Source of the DNA: Orientallactaga sibirica
Lineage: Eukaryota > Chordata > Mammalia > Rodentia > Dipodidae
NCBI GenBank assembly: GCA_036365145.1
Contig: JAEOAD010000001.1
Coordinates: 104,719,001 to 104,783,000, forward strand
DNA length: 64,000 nt
Direction of reading: 5' to 3'
Under the pieces are notes generated by a model. It saw only the letters and a program-made list of their open reading frames with translations. It was not told the DNA's origin and did no database searches. How positions within the stretch are numbered: the stretch's first letter is position 1; each line of letters starts with the position of its first letter. Shown here piece by piece: positions 22,610 to 34,524 of this stretch. Made by a program: the position numbers and the translations under genes.

Positions 22610-24256
22610 CCCATGTACTTCTGCATTAAACTTCCTGCTTTTAGATTCCAAACCAGGGAATGCTTTGGCTCTCGGAGGTTAGCCAAACCTCCCTGCACAG
22701 TTTCCTAGAGCCCGACAGCTTTACTGTCCATAGTAGTGGTCAGCCAGACCTCCCTCCACCACTCCTGAGAGCTCCACACTCTACATCCAGCCATGATTCT
22801 GGCTGGATGCTTCTAACCACAGATAAATTAATCAGGCTGACCACCACTACTTTCCACATTATATCCATCTCTGGTCACCTGCATTTGGCCTCAAGATCTT
22901 GCCCCTGCCAGACCAATGGAGAGCCTGTGGCCAGCATCACCACTACAGTATGTTGTGGTGTTACTTGTCAGGCCAACTTAAACACCCTGTGAAGCTACTG
23001 TAATACTGTAATGCTGTAATGCTCTGGTTTCCCTTCAGATCGTATGAATCTTTCCTCATTTGTGTGGTCTGTCATATCCCTTTCTATGTCCAAAGCATCA
23101 CAACAAGTGATATTTCTGATAGTTATACAAACAAACCCTGTGTTGGGTGTGTTGTGCCTATTGTTTTGCACCATTAAGCATTTCTGAGCTTAAAGTCTTC
23201 TGGCTTTTACTTAGTTTCTCTTAAAGTAGCATTAACAAATTCTGTTCTACATGTCCATCAATCCTGGATGGGGCAATATAGTTTTAAAGTCTCAGGTAAC
23301 CACATGAATGAATGAAAAAGAAAAGTTGAAATTATTTTTAGTAATGCATCTTATTTAACCCAATAGCCCTAAACAAAATATTTTAGTATTGCTAAATTTT
23401 TAAAAAACTTAAGGAAATATTTTGCATTCTTTTTTTCTCACTGTCTTTAAAATCATCTGGGATGTATCTTACACTGGTAGCATATTTCAGTTCTGACCTT
23501 CTGTATTTCAAGCGCTCATAATCTCTCATGGCCAGTGACTGCCATGTTGGATCGCCCCTCCACATGCTTCCATGCATCTGCTCAGATCATGTCTCCAGGA
23601 GCCCTTGGACAGGACCACAGAGGTTCTTAAGCCTCCTCCTCTTCCTCTAGACCAGTAGGAGGTTCTTGTTCTGCAACATGCTGTAATCAGTCAGGAGCCT
23701 TAGCTACTCCAGATGCCCAATTCCCTGCATAGAGATCTTAATATAAGCCAGTCCAGGTACAGCCAGGATGGGAAAGGCATGAGGACTCCACCAGTGATTC
23801 CACTATACAGTCAAGGCTGAGTGCTCTGAAGAGGCAGCCATGCCTCAGTCCATAGGCTCCCCATTCCTGAGGAAAGTTCTGTAATCTCCAGCCTCTCATT
23901 GTCCAGCCCACTGTCTTGATAAGGCCTGTGTAGGATCTTTAAGTCAAATCCAATGTGTTGTCATTCAGTAAATCAGGAACTAAGGCACTGATAGGGTTTA
24001 TTTTTCCCACTAAGAATACGGATATGATACATAAGAGAGTGTGGATACTTTGAAGTGTTTTCTCAACAATAACATCAAAACATGAAGTAAAGGGAGCCTT
24101 TGACATTGGTCTTAAGAGTCGTGTAATCTCAGAAATTCTATGCAGTGTATAAAGGCTATTTTCTCAATCAGCCCTACTTTTTAGTATTACTTTGTATTTT
24201 TTCTTAGATAAAAGTTATTTTCTATGAATCTAGCTTCTCTTTTTAAAAACTGGTTT
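22610..24256. other. Non-coding, apparently single-copy DNA
   Basis: No repeat family or exon recognised. A small tandem pattern (CTGTAATACTGTAATGCTG, then TAATGCT) lies at about 22997-23023. Plus-strand open frame 22660-22992 has no recognisable homology and lacks splice or start context. Confidence 0.5.
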
Positions 24257-24577
24257 AGGGGTTGGAGAGATGGCTGAGTAGATAAGAGTGCTTCCCACCC
24301 AAGTATGAGTCTTTGAGGGGGGCTGAGACCACCTAAGTGCAACTCCCCAGCACCCATGTAAATCACTAGGTGCATCCCCATTCTGTAACCCCAGTCCTGT
24401 GGGGAACAGAGGCCAGAAACTGCTGGGGTTCCTGCAAACAGCAAGCCCTGGAATCAGGCTGAGGCTGTCTGGAGAGGACGGCCTTCATATTTTGTGTGCC
24501 CAGGACATAGCATCTGCACACACACATGCCTGCACGCCCCCCACACACTTCTCACATGTACACAAGAAAAAAAAATG
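24257..24577 (+). mobile_element. B4-like SINE
   Basis: Starts GGGGTTGGAGAGATGGCTGA (ID/tRNA-like head), then CCCCAGCACCCATGTAA, a diverged B1-like right half, and a CA-rich end followed by AAAAAAAAAT. Confidence 0.65.
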
Positions 24578-24984
24578 ACTCATTGAGCTATAGTTGCACA
24601 CTGTTACAAATCTCATTGTGAGTATACAATCTTGGGACCGTGAGGACATTTATATAGCTGTACAGCTATAACACATGTGGTTTTAAGCACTTCTTGGACT
24701 TCCTTCAATGCCATTTGTAATCATTGCAATCATAGGCTGCTTTCTCTACTTATCGTTTTGTCCTTTCTCAGAATTTCAAGTAAATGTAAACACACAATAC
24801 AGTATGCCTTAAATTTATTCCTGTTATAACATGTATTAGTAGTTTGATTTTAATGAATGGATATATGACACATTCTATCTGTTGACCAGTTGATGACATT
24901 TGGATTGATTACAGTGTTTTTACTATTGTGGCTATTGCTGCTGTGAGAATCCACTCACAAGTCTGTGAGGAAATGTGTGATAGA
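24578..24984. other. Non-coding DNA, nothing recognised
   Basis: A 400-base spacer between the B4-like SINE and the L1 3' end. No feature seen, but old L1 sequence cannot be excluded. Confidence 0.4.
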
Positions 24985-26210
24985 AACATTTCTCTTTATT
25001 ATTATTAACAACATATTTTGTATGGGTACATCATGTGTTGACAGCCTCCTTTCCCTCATTCCTGCCCCCATTCCGCTGGGGACGCTCCTCAGTGGGGTTG
25101 CAGGTATCCCCATGAGGTTGTGGGTTATGTGTTGTGGGAGCAGCAGTCAGGTATTTTTGGGGGGAGGGCATGCTTCTGGGCATTATGTCTCACTAAACCT
25201 GTGGCTTTTACAATCTTTCTTCCCCCTCTTCCGCAAAATGCTCTGAGCTGTGGTGGGTGAGTTTTAAGTCTACTTCAGTGATGAACTCTTAGGAACCTCT
25301 GGATCTCTGCCTTGGTAGGTGTTGAGAATCCTCAGGGTCTGTGCTGTGCTGATTGATTATCAGGTTCACCATGGAAGCAGCACCCATTCTCATTTCCCCA
25401 GTTCTTCTGTGGTTTCAGCTGTGGCTTTGCTGAAGTACAAGGGGTAGGTTATCTCCTCTAGTCTCACTATCTTCTGAGAAAGAAGAACAGATTCTCCAAC
25501 AGAGAATGAAGTCAGCATAGTTTAAATGGGATAAGTATTATTAATTTAGGGAGAAATTGGTGTATGTAATCCCTCTTTTAGCCAAAGAATAATGAAAACT
25601 TCACACTGGAGAGCATAATCTTTGTCTCCATAGGATTCTGATCTGGTTCCCAATTCCACATATGGGTTCCTATACCCTGAATTGCTCTCTTAGCCACTCA
25701 GAAAGCTATTGGTTTCCCACTGAGGCTGTGTGCCACTATTGTACTGGCATTTACATCCTTTCAGGGTGTTTGCTCTGTGTCAGCAGCGTATGGTGTCTTC
25801 AGCAATAGGGTCTTACCTTTTGCCTCAGGGAAGTATTAAGTGCTTTGACGGAAAACTGTCTTGTTTTGGGGACTTCATAGATCTTTCCAATCAACACCTC
25901 ATTGTGGATGGCAATTGATTTCTGGTACTGGGAGTTACAGGCCAGAGACATATATACATACATATATTAGGCTTCATCCCACCCTCTCCAGGGTCCATCT
26001 TTTCAGATGCTCCCCATTTACTCCTGTTGAGGGTTATATTTTTTAGTCTGTCTCCAGAGATAAAGCTTTCTATGGTACCAGTGCATTTTGGATTTAGTTT
26101 TCTGTTCATTTTTCCCTACCTTCCCCTCCCGTTCCCCCAAACCCTTCCATCCCTATTGTCTGGGCCTCGAGTTGCTTATCATGCGTGACAGCAACTTGAG
26201 AAGGTCCAGG
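24985..26210 (-). other. 3' UTR of the long L1
   Basis: Collinear with the 3' UTR pieces of the inverted L1 at 3276-5139. Shared landmarks are GGACAATAGGGATGG just after the ORF2 stop, GTAAGACCCTATTGCTGAAG, GTAGTGGCACACAGCC-like text and TTCCCCCTCTTCCGCAAA near the end. Confidence 0.85.
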
Positions 26211-26841
26211 TTAGGAACTGTAGATAAGTGACACCATGTGGCATTTGTCTTTCTGTGATTGTGTAAGTTCGTTGAGTATGATCTGTTCCAAGTCTGTCGA
26301 TTTTTCTACAAATTTCATTGTGTCATTTTTAATTACTGCTGAGTAGAATTCCATTGTGTGCATGGACCACCACTGCATTATCCATTCATCCAATGATGGG
26401 CACCTGGGTTGTTTCCAGTTCTTAGCTATAATGAATTGAGCAGCTATAAACATAGTTGAGCAAATATCTATGAAGCATGGAGCATTTGGGATAAATGCTC
26501 AGTAAGGGAATAACTGGGTCTGTTGGAAGCTCTATGTTCATCTTTTTCAGGAGTCTCCATATTGATTTCTGTAGTGGTTGTACAAGTTTACATTCCCACC
26601 ATCAGTGGATGAGGGTTCCTCTTTCCCCACATCCTCACCAACATTGGTTATAACTGCCATCCTTACTGGGGTAAGGTAGAATCTCAAATTTGTTTTAATT
26701 TACATTTCCGTAATGGTTAGAGATGTTGAACATTTTCTTCAGTGTGTGTTAGCCATTTGTATTTCTGCCTCTGAGAACTCCCTATTCAGTTCTCTGCCCC
26801 ATTTTTGGACTGGGTTGCTTAATCTTTAATTATTTAGTTTT

Positions 26842-27044
26842 GATATTTTATTTTTATTTATTTGGGAGAGAGAGAGAGACAGAGACATAGAGAATGGGTG
26901 TTCCAGGGCCTCCAGCTACTGCAAATGAACTCCAGACATATGCGCCACATTGTGCATCTGGCTTACATGGGTCCTAGGGAATTGAACCTGGGTCCTTTGG
27001 CTTTGCAGACAAGTGCCTTAACTGCTAAGCCATCCCTTCAGCCC
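26842..27044 (-). mobile_element. Dip-like SINE inserted in L1 ORF2
   Basis: TTATTTAGTTTT occurs at 26830-26841 and exactly again at 27045-27056, so the insertion point in ORF2 is fixed to the base. The SINE is younger than the L1. Confidence 0.96.
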
Positions 27045-27635
27045 TTATTTAGTTTTTTGAATTCTTTGTAGATTCTAGTTATTAGGCTTCTGTCAGTGGT
27101 ATAGCTGGTGAAAATTTTCTGCCATTCAGTGGGTAATCTATTCACTCTGCTTATGGTATATTTGTCTGTGCAAAAGCTTTTTAGCTTCATGAGACTCCAT
27201 TGGTTGAGTAATTTTATAATTTCCTGGGGTACTGGGGTTTTGTTCAGGAAGTCTTTCCACACTGCTGTGCTATGGAAAGTTCCTCCTATTTTTTTCTTCC
27301 AGTAGGAGAAGAGTTTCAAGTTTTATATTGAAGTCTTTAATCCATTTGGACTTAATTTTTGTGTATGGTGAGATGTGTGGGTCTCCTTTCATTTTTCTAC
27401 ATATAGTTATCCAATTTGTCCAGCACCACTTGTTGAAGATTCTGTCTTCAGTCTAACTTACTGGCACCTTTGTCAAAGATCAAGTGGCTGTAGTTACTTG
27501 ACCTAAGGTCTGGGTCTTTGATTCTGTTCCATTGGTCTATGTTTCTGTTTTTATGACAGTACCATACTGGTTTTGGACAATGGCTTTGTAGTGTAGCTTT
27601 ATATTGGGTATGATTCCTCCAGAGGTGGTTTTATT

Positions 27636-27785
27636 TTTTTTTTATTTTTCGAGGTAGAGTCTCACTCTAGCCCAAGCTGACCTGGACTTCACTAGGTAGT
27701 CTCAGGGTGGCCTTGAATTCATGGTGATCCTCCTACCTCTGCCTCCCGGTTGCTGGGATTAAAGGTGTGCACCACCATGCCCAGC
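27636..27785 (-). mobile_element. B1 SINE inserted in L1 ORF2
   Basis: Reverse complement is a full B1 (CTGGGCATGGTGGTGCACAC, TTTAATCCCAGCAACC). AGAGGTGGTTTTA on one side and AGAGGTTTTTTT on the other indicate a duplication inside ORF2. Confidence 0.93.
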
Positions 27786-29114
27786 AAGAGGTTTTTTTTT
27801 TTTTTTTTTAATGAATTTTGAGATCATTTTTTCTATCTCTGTGAAGAATGATGGTGGAATTTTTATTGGTTTTGCATTAAATCTGTATATTGCTTTCAGT
27901 AGAATTGCCATTTTCACAATATTAATTTTACCTATCCAGGAGCATGGGAGATCTTTCCATCTTCTCAAGTCCTCCTCAATTTCTTTCTTGAGTTTTTTAT
28001 GTTTTTATTATATAGGTCTTTCACATCCTTGGTTAGTGTTATTCTAAGGTATTTAATTTTTTTGTTGTTGCTATTGAAATGGGATATATTTGCTGATTTC
28101 GTTCTCTGTATATTTGTCCTTTGCATATAGAAAGGCTACTGGTTTTTGTGTGCTGATTTTGTATTCTGCCACTTTCCTGCTGAAGGAATTAATCACCTGT
28201 AGAAGTTTTGAGATGGAGACTTCAGGTCATGTATGTATAGGATTATGTCATCTGCAAATAGGGCTAACTTGACTTCTTCCTTTCCAATTTCTATCCCTTT
28301 ATCTCTTTCTCCTGTCTTGTTGCTTGAATTAAGACTTATAGTACGATGTTGAAGAGCAGTGGTGATAGTGGGCACCTCTGTCTTCTCCCCAATATCAATG
28401 GGAACTCCTTAAGTCTTTCCCCATTAAGCATTACTTGGGCTTTAGTTGCTTTATATGTAGTCTTTATTATGTTGAGATAACCCTCCATGTCTATTCTTTC
28501 CAGTGTTTTGATCATGAAATGGTGTTGTATTTTGTCAAAGGCCTTCTCTGCATCAATTGAGATGATCATGTGGCTCTTGTGATTAAGTTTATTTATGTGG
28601 TATATTACGTTGGCTGATTTCTGTATGTGAACCATCCCTGCATCCCTGGGATAAACTCGATCAATGTGGATAATGCTTTTGATGTGTTGTTGAATTCAGT
28701 TTGCTAGAATTTTGTTCAGGATCTTTCCATCTAAATTCATCAAGGATATAGACCTATAGTTTTCTTTTCTTGTTGTATCTCTGTCTGGTTTTGTTATTTT
28801 GTATACAGGGTTATGGCTTCATAAAAGGAGTTGGAGAGGAGTCTCTGCTCAGTAATTCTATGAAACAGAATGAAAACAATTGGTTTCAGTTCTTCAATGA
28901 AAGTTTGATAGAATTCAGCTGAGAAGCCATCCAGTCCTGGACTTTTCTTTTTGTGGAAGTTTTTGATTACCTTTTCAATCTTGATAGGTGTGATAGATTT
29001 GTTTAGATTAATTTGCTCTGAGTTTAGTTTTGGTAGGTGGTATGTGGCTAGAAATTTATCTATTTCTTCCAGATCATCCAATTTTGTGGAGTAGAGGTAT
29101 GTCCTGATGTTTGG

Positions 29115-29720
29115 TCATTTTAGGGTATCCCAACGTTCCCTTGTATTCTGTTTGCATGATTTTTTGAATTTAGCAAAGTTTTTGGACTCCCAATCAAATT
29201 CTTTTGTCTTGTCTTCCAGCCCAGAGGTTCTTTCTTTACTCTGTTAGTGAGGGGTTCTAGAGAGGTTTTTAAAACCTTTATTTGATTTTTTTTCCTGTTG
29301 TGTTATTTATCATCATGTCATTCTTTTTTGAGGTATGATTTCAGTTCTTGGTCTAATTTTCTTGATGCTTCCTGGAATTCATTCTTGCATTTGATCAAGC
29401 CTTCATTAAGCTTAATCAGCTTGTTATTGAGATCTTCCATTTGTTGACTCACCTTCAATTCATTTATATCTTTTTAGGCTTCTCTGGTTTTCATCAATTA
29501 AGTTAAGTCTAGTGACAAAAGCTGAGTGCTCTAAGAGACAATTCGGCACAATTTCTTTTATGCAATTATTCGTTTTTTGATGGCTTGCTTCCAGTTCAGC
29601 AATTCTCTTGATCAGGGTCATATAGCTAATTGTGTTTTCATTTTGGCATTCAATTTCTGTTGATTTTTATGTGATTTCATTGGAGGCTTCCATTGTGGGA
29701 CTAGACATCCTAGGTAGAGA
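29115..29720 (-). pseudogene. L1 ORF1 remnant (coiled-coil half)
   Basis: The minus strand near 29443-29341 translates to a heptad-rich stretch (QMEDLNNKLIKLNEGLIK, then CKNEFQEASRKLDQELKS), as in the L1 ORF1 trimerisation coiled coil. Closer to ORF2 a segment like SCKQNTRERWDTLK corresponds to the start of the ORF1 RNA-binding part. The rest of ORF1 is missing and stops interrupt the frame. Confidence 0.75.
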
Positions 29721-29759
29721 TCTCTTAGTTTTCTGACTTTGGTTTTTTGTTTTGTGGAC

Positions 29760-30262
29760 TAACCATCTTGGGGAAGCTGGGGAGCTGGGGCAAGAGGCTA
29801 GCTCCTACAGTGGTCCGTTCACCTTCTGGCCCAGGAGAAGAGGGAATATGGGTACCTAGGGATCAGTCAATCAGGAAACCCTTGGAAAAGGCCTGCTTCT
29901 GCAGCCCACACACAGGGAGCAGGCTGCCCTAAGCCAGCATCAGGGTATCAGGACCAGGGAACTGGGAAGTAGGGAAGGGACAGGGAGCTCTGGCCTTCTC
30001 ACTCCCTGTGTGCACCCTCTGGAGCAGGGGATCCAGGACTTGGGAACCTGGGGACCATACAATCAGGATGGTGGAGCAAGGGTCCTGCTTCTGCAGCAAG
30101 CTCATAGGACAAGCCAGCAGCAGGGGAACCAGAACCAGGGAAAATGGGAAGTGTGGGCATGAACAAGGAAGGTCTGGCTCACTCTGCATACACCCTCTGG
30201 AGCAGGGCATCCATGATTTGGGGACCAACAGGCCATTCAATCAGGAAGGCAGAGCTAGGGGC
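29760..30262 (-). promoter_or_regulatory. L1 5' UTR tandem monomers
   Basis: About two and a half diverged units of 178-192 bp. Anchors show the period: CAATCAGG at 29868, 30060 and 30238; TGCTTCTGCAGC at 29894 and 30086; CCTCTGGAGCAGGG at 30016 and 30194. The location is upstream of ORF1 on the minus strand. This matches the monomeric promoter design known from murine L1; activity here is inferred only. Confidence 0.8.
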
Positions 30263-30360
30263 CCCTTCCTTTCTTCCTTCCTTCCTTATTTCCTTCCTTT
30301 CTTCCTCCTTCCTTCCTTCCTTCTTTCTTTTCTTTTCTTTTCTTTTTCTTTTATTTTTTT

Positions 30361-30400
<40 letters not shown>

Positions 30401-30419
30401 TTTTTTTTTTTTTTTTTTT
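30263..30419. repeat. (CCTT)n / (CTTT)n microsatellite with poly(T)
   Basis: About 150 nt of nearly pure pyrimidine, changing from CCTT to CTTT to T, directly at the 5' end of the L1 monomers and at the tail of the adjacent minus-strand B1. It probably expanded from the B1 poly(A) tail. Confidence 0.95.
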
Positions 30420-30560
30420 GAGGTAAGATCTCACTCTAGCTCAGGCTGACCTGGAATTCATTATGTAGTCTCATATATAAGTGGCCTTGAACTCACAGCG
30501 ATCCTCTTACCTCTGCCTCCGGAGTACTGGGATTAAAGGTGTGGACCACCATGCCCAGCT
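30420..30560 (-). mobile_element. B1 SINE
   Basis: GAGGTAAGATCTCACTC, CTCAGGCTGACCTGGAATTC and GATTAAAGGTGTGGACCACC give a full B1 on the reverse strand. A short ATATATAA insertion is seen near 30472. Confidence 0.93.
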
Positions 30561-30771
30561 AGTTTCTTTTTTGAAGTTACTGTCAAGGACTGAGATTGTT
30601 TCTGCCATGTGGTTTGAATATGATTTTTCTGAGTCTGCCACACTATTTTTGAAGGGGCTGACAGTTGTTCATTCTCACCTGCAGTGTATGATGTCACAAT
30701 TCCTAGTAATGTTGAAAATGGATGGCTTGACTTTGCTCCAATTTTAGAGGGAAAACATCCAGATTTATCGG

Positions 30772-30836
30772 GCATTGAGCCTGGAGCCTTGTGCATGCTA
30801 GGCAAGTACTCTACCACTGAGCTATATCCCCAGCCC
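30772..30836 (-). mobile_element. ID-type SINE
   Basis: Reverse complement reads GGGCTGGGGATATAGCTCAG, TGGTAGAGTACTTGCCTAGC and ATGCACAAGGCTCCAGGC, the classic tRNA-Ala-derived ID head. Confidence 0.88.
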
Positions 30837-31130
30837 TGCCTATTTCCTTTTGAGTTAAATTTTACAGTTTATGTCATTTTCCCTTTCATCAAAGTTTTGT
30901 AATTTGTTGATGTTAAAATTGTTCATAATATTCATTTATATTCCTTTTCATTTCTGTGGCATCTCAGAATACTATCTTGGTTCATTTAACTGGCCATTGT
31001 AAATAGGGATGTGGACCTGGGAAGCAGAATCAGAGGTCTCTGCTATGGTCATTGACCTGTACAAAGCAAGTGCTTGTACATCTATTGGTAAAGCAAGTTC
31101 AATGGAAGGGCCCATCTGTTTGGCTGCATT

Positions 31131-31296
31131 TTTGTTGTTGTTGTTGTTGTTGTTGGTTTTTGAGGTAGGGTCTTACTCTAGCCAAGCTGACCTGGAATTC
31201 ACTGTGTAGTCTCAGGGTGGCCTTGAACTCATGGTGATCCTCCTACCTCTGTCTCCCGAGTGCTGGGATTAAAGGTGTGTGTCATCATCCCCAGCT
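31131..31296 (-). mobile_element. B1 SINE with (GTT)n side
   Basis: (GTT)n at 31131-31155, then TGAGGTAGGGTCTTACTC through GATTAAAGGTGTGTGTCATC. TGGCTGC at 31121 and 31296 may be the target-site duplication. Confidence 0.93.
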
Positions 31297-32007
31297 GGCT
31301 GCTGTGTTATTGCTATAGAAACACTGGCTTAAAGCAAGGACCACATACCAATGTCTCTTGCAATGAAGAGAAGTATTTGGCAAAGATGGCCTTTTTTAAA
31401 ATTAAAGTCTTTCAGTCCCTCTTTATTTAAAAAAAAAAAGTCAGACAAGTAAAACAGGTAGAAAGATATAGAAGACAGAAAGAGGGCAGTCAACTATGAA
31501 CTTCTATGAATGATTGGCGGTAATTGTGCTGCTTCCCTACATCAGAGAAGGATGTTCAGTCTATTTATGTTTCTACTGCAGGATTGAAAGACAAACTTCC
31601 AAGGCTCTGGCTTGAATAACTAGATTTTTTAATATATACATATTTTGCAGCTGTTCTTTTTAAAGCCTAACTTGACCTCTCAGCCAGTCCCTGGAAAACT
31701 TATAAATGAAGATCTGTAAGACAAAGCCATTAATCTAGTAAATTTTAGTGTTAAATTTATTTCACCTAAGTAGATATTCATCCGTTTCCTTCTAAGTGGC
31801 CATGGAGCATATGATGTCATTTTCCTGTCATGATGAAGCTGGCTGTACTGTTGGCAGCAGTTTCAAAAGAACCCAACTTTACTCTGAATGTTTGGGGAAA
31901 GCATTTATTTGTGGTCATGACCACTTTAAGTTTGTCTATGATTTTCTTTAGTGTTTCATTATTATTGCTACTGCTACTGTTTTTAGCAGTTCTTTATATT
32001 TCTCAAA
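31297..32007. other. Non-coding DNA, nothing recognised
   Basis: About 700 bases without an exon or repeat family that I recognise. Confidence 0.5.
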
Positions 32008-32060
32008 CCCAGGGCCTCAAACATACTAAGTGTGGACTTTACCACTAGTCCCCCTCCCAA
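32008..32060 (-). mobile_element. Decayed ID-type SINE fragment
   Basis: CCAGGGCCTCAAACATACTAAG and GTGGACTTTACCACTAGTCC resemble the reverse of an ID head. Weak but in the expected order. Confidence 0.5.
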
Positions 32061-32299
32061 AAAACCTGCTGTACACCTCTCTCATTGCCAACCAATAAGC
32101 CTGTTAGTTGTACTGTTGTTTAAAACAAATTGCCTAAAAATTAAAAAATTAAAATAAACCATCTGTCTAGTATTTCTTCAGAATAGGCAAGAATGGCATG
32201 GGTGATAGCAGATGGGAAACATTTGAGTACATGAAGTTCAGTTGATTTCTCCCTATAAAGAGATTTATTGGAGAAACTTGGGGTAGCTTTTCTGTTCTT

Positions 32300-32430
32300 G
32301 CTCAGACACTTAATAGTTGTTTGGACTTGGGAGAAATGAGCTACTGAATCTATTTTCACATCTGTAAATGGGAATTATAATAGTGACTGCCTAAGCATTG
32401 TTGTGAAGGAGAAATTAACATAAATGTATA
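32300..32430 (+). mobile_element. MIR SINE remnant
   Basis: GACACTTAATAGTTGTTTGG, ATTTTCACATCTGTAAATGG and GAATTATAATAGTGACTGCC follow the MIR core, with GTTGTGAAGGA after it as in full-length MIR. Confidence 0.75.
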
Positions 32431-34325
32431 CATACTCATAGTTCTCAGACTAATCCTTATATGGAGTAACTCCAAATTTTATTAGCTGCTATTTTTTTCT
32501 GACACAAATTAGGTTGATTTTCAAATAACTTTTGCTCATTTCCAGAATAAAGCATAGTATAATTTAGGTCAAACTCCCCAAGTGAGAAAGTCTCCCTGGC
32601 CTGACACTTCTCTGATGTAAACCCATCATTAATGACTTAGTGTGCTGAGTAACACTAGTTAATTACTAACTCTCTTTAGTTGACTAAGATTGTTCATTCC
32701 AGTTCTAGAAAATAGATCTAGATGCGTTTACACAGAAGCAGCTTTGTGCCCCACTATTTATATTATATATTGTCCAGTAGTCTAATAGATCACCCCTGGG
32801 TAATTACAATTATGTTTCAAAATATTTGATGTTCCTTATTCTGCCCTTCCTCACTGGATTATGTATGCCTTGAAAATACTTTCTGGAGCATTTAGAGCAA
32901 GCTTGAGTTGTTGGTTAAAACAAGCCTTTCTTTATCAGCAGAACTGCCAAGTTTTACTGGCCATAGAATTGCTCAGTTTTATTAGATCATAATCTGTGTT
33001 TTCCTCATCTGTAAGGGGATCTTACTGTAAGTTTTTCTTTAGGCATCCCTATAATTCTGAAGTGCATTTATTGTATGATTTATAAAATGTCAATAAATAT
33101 TGGTTGTTTATGGTCATGAGACCATAAAAGGTGATTATGCTTAAAAATGGATACTTTCTCTTACTGATTTTTTCACATGCCCCGAGTACCTGGGACTAAG
33201 CTTCATCCCCACCACCAACTACTAGTGAACTGAATGCCACTTCATTTCTTCTCAGTTCCTAATACTTTTGTAAAATGTTTTTGCAAAAAATTAAAGATAT
33301 CGTAACTGTTTAGAGGAACAAAATGGCTATAATTGAAGAATATATTTAGATAGGGCAGTACCAAATAAATTAAGCTTGCCAGGATATATTCACCCAAAGT
33401 AGCGACTGCCTATTTCCCAGTTTATTCATAGGGGGTTTAAGTCAAATAAAGATTGAGTGGAGTTTTGGTCCCTCTGTTTATATATTTATTTTTGCTCCTG
33501 TGATTTCCAAAGGTTAGCATATTCAGATGAACAATTTTCTTAGAAATGCTTTTGCTTCAAGTGGTGGGTGCTCTGTTCAGGTAGCCTGTCACTTTAACAA
33601 ATGTCTTCCCTCCTAAGTGTCTGTACCTGAATTATCCTATTTTCACCATAGGGACTGAAGCGTTTTCCAGGGGAGTTTGGTCCAAAGAGAATGGGGGCTG
33701 GAGGGATGGCACAATCAATCATTCATGTCAGCCTAGGTTTAAAGGAAATGAAGGAATCACCAAGCTTTGGGAAAAGTGACCTTATTTGGTTTCTGTAGTA
33801 TACAAATACTCTTAACATTCACAGTAAGGGAGATATGGCATTTTAAAAATACATATGAGGAAAACTTAGGTTTTTAACTTTTATATTGTATTCCTTCCCG
33901 CTGTGGTAAATATCCTACCTCAAAAACATGACCCTGCTTGGTTCTTTTCTGGTGTGTTTCTTAAGTATCTCACGTAGCTTCTAGGAACTGGGCTCCATGG
34001 TCCCTTGGACTCTTTCAGACTTTGCTCTCCTTCTTCATTGGAATTTCTTTTCCTGCCTCCTTAATGTTTGTATGTCAAGTCAATGTTGTTTTCACTTGCA
34101 TTGTCTTTATTCTCTTGTTAATTTCATCTTCTTTTGTCTGAACACAAAATGTTTGATGAGTCTTTATGGCTTTAGTCATAGAGTTTTGTCCCCCAAACTA
34201 TTAGTAGTCCTTATTTTATGTCATGTTTCAGTTTTATAACTGATTAAAATGTTTCTTCATTTTCATAGTTAAAATATTCTAATAACTTTGAATCTCTGTT
34301 TTCTCTGAAGGATAGGGTAAGGTAT
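32431..34325. other. Non-coding DNA, mostly single copy
   Basis: No exon found. A short GGGGCTGGAGGGATGGC at about 33692 looks like an isolated piece of a SINE head. Otherwise nothing recognised. Confidence 0.45.
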
Positions 34326-34455
34326 TTTTTATTATGAACTTTACTATAGGAACTAATAATGTGTTGGTCCCACTCCTCTCATGTCATCCTCTTAGACCCC
34401 CTTTCCTTCCCATTCCACTGGCCCTTCTCAGTGCAGTTATGGTGTTTTTAGGAAA
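34326..34455 (-). mobile_element. L1 3' end fragment
   Basis: TTTATTATGAACTTTACTAT and the following pyrimidine-rich text with ATTCCACTGGCCCTTCTCAG match the order of the L1 3' end near 25003-25100 (ATTCCGCTGGGGACGCTCCTCAG). Severely 5'-truncated. Confidence 0.55.
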
Positions 34456-34524
34456 GAAATGAGAAATGAAACATTACTTCTAAGACACCCTCCTCCTGGT
34501 CAACATTTTAACAAACTTTGATTT

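Larger units (their letters stand above)
26211..29108 (-). pseudogene. L1 ORF2 remnant (reverse transcriptase to C terminus)
   Basis: Successive minus-strand frames rebuild an ORF2 layout but with stops and frameshifts. 29081-28794 has KKSPGLDGFSAEFYQ (start of the RT domain). 28635-28336 has SIDAEKAFDKIQHHF and CPLSPLLFNIVL. 28375-28193 has the catalytic LFADDIILY motif. 27968-27759 has [19 protein letters not shown]. 27319-27038 and 26453-26211 give the C-terminal part ending KDKCHMVSLIYSS. The encoded enzyme would reverse-transcribe L1 RNA at nicked DNA, but this copy is dead. Confidence 0.93.
24985..30262 (-). mobile_element. Long degenerate LINE-1 with promoter monomers
   Basis: Read on the minus strand the order is: tandem 5' UTR monomers (30262 to about 29760), ORF1 coiled-coil part (about 29720-29115), ORF2 from just before the reverse transcriptase domain to its stop (about 29110-26211), then a 1.2-kb 3' UTR (26210-24985). 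Without its two later SINE insertions it is about 4.9 kb. The ORF1 C-terminal half and ORF2 endonuclease are absent. Frames are broken throughout, so it is not capable of autonomous movement. Confidence 0.92.

Noticed and set aside
26211..29108. An intact L1 ORF2
   Set aside because: Stops, frameshifts, two SINE insertions and loss of the endonuclease region break it.
30008..30449. 100-137-codon plus-strand frames
   Set aside because: They read antisense through L1 promoter monomers and then through the CT microsatellite as Phe/Leu/Ser runs.
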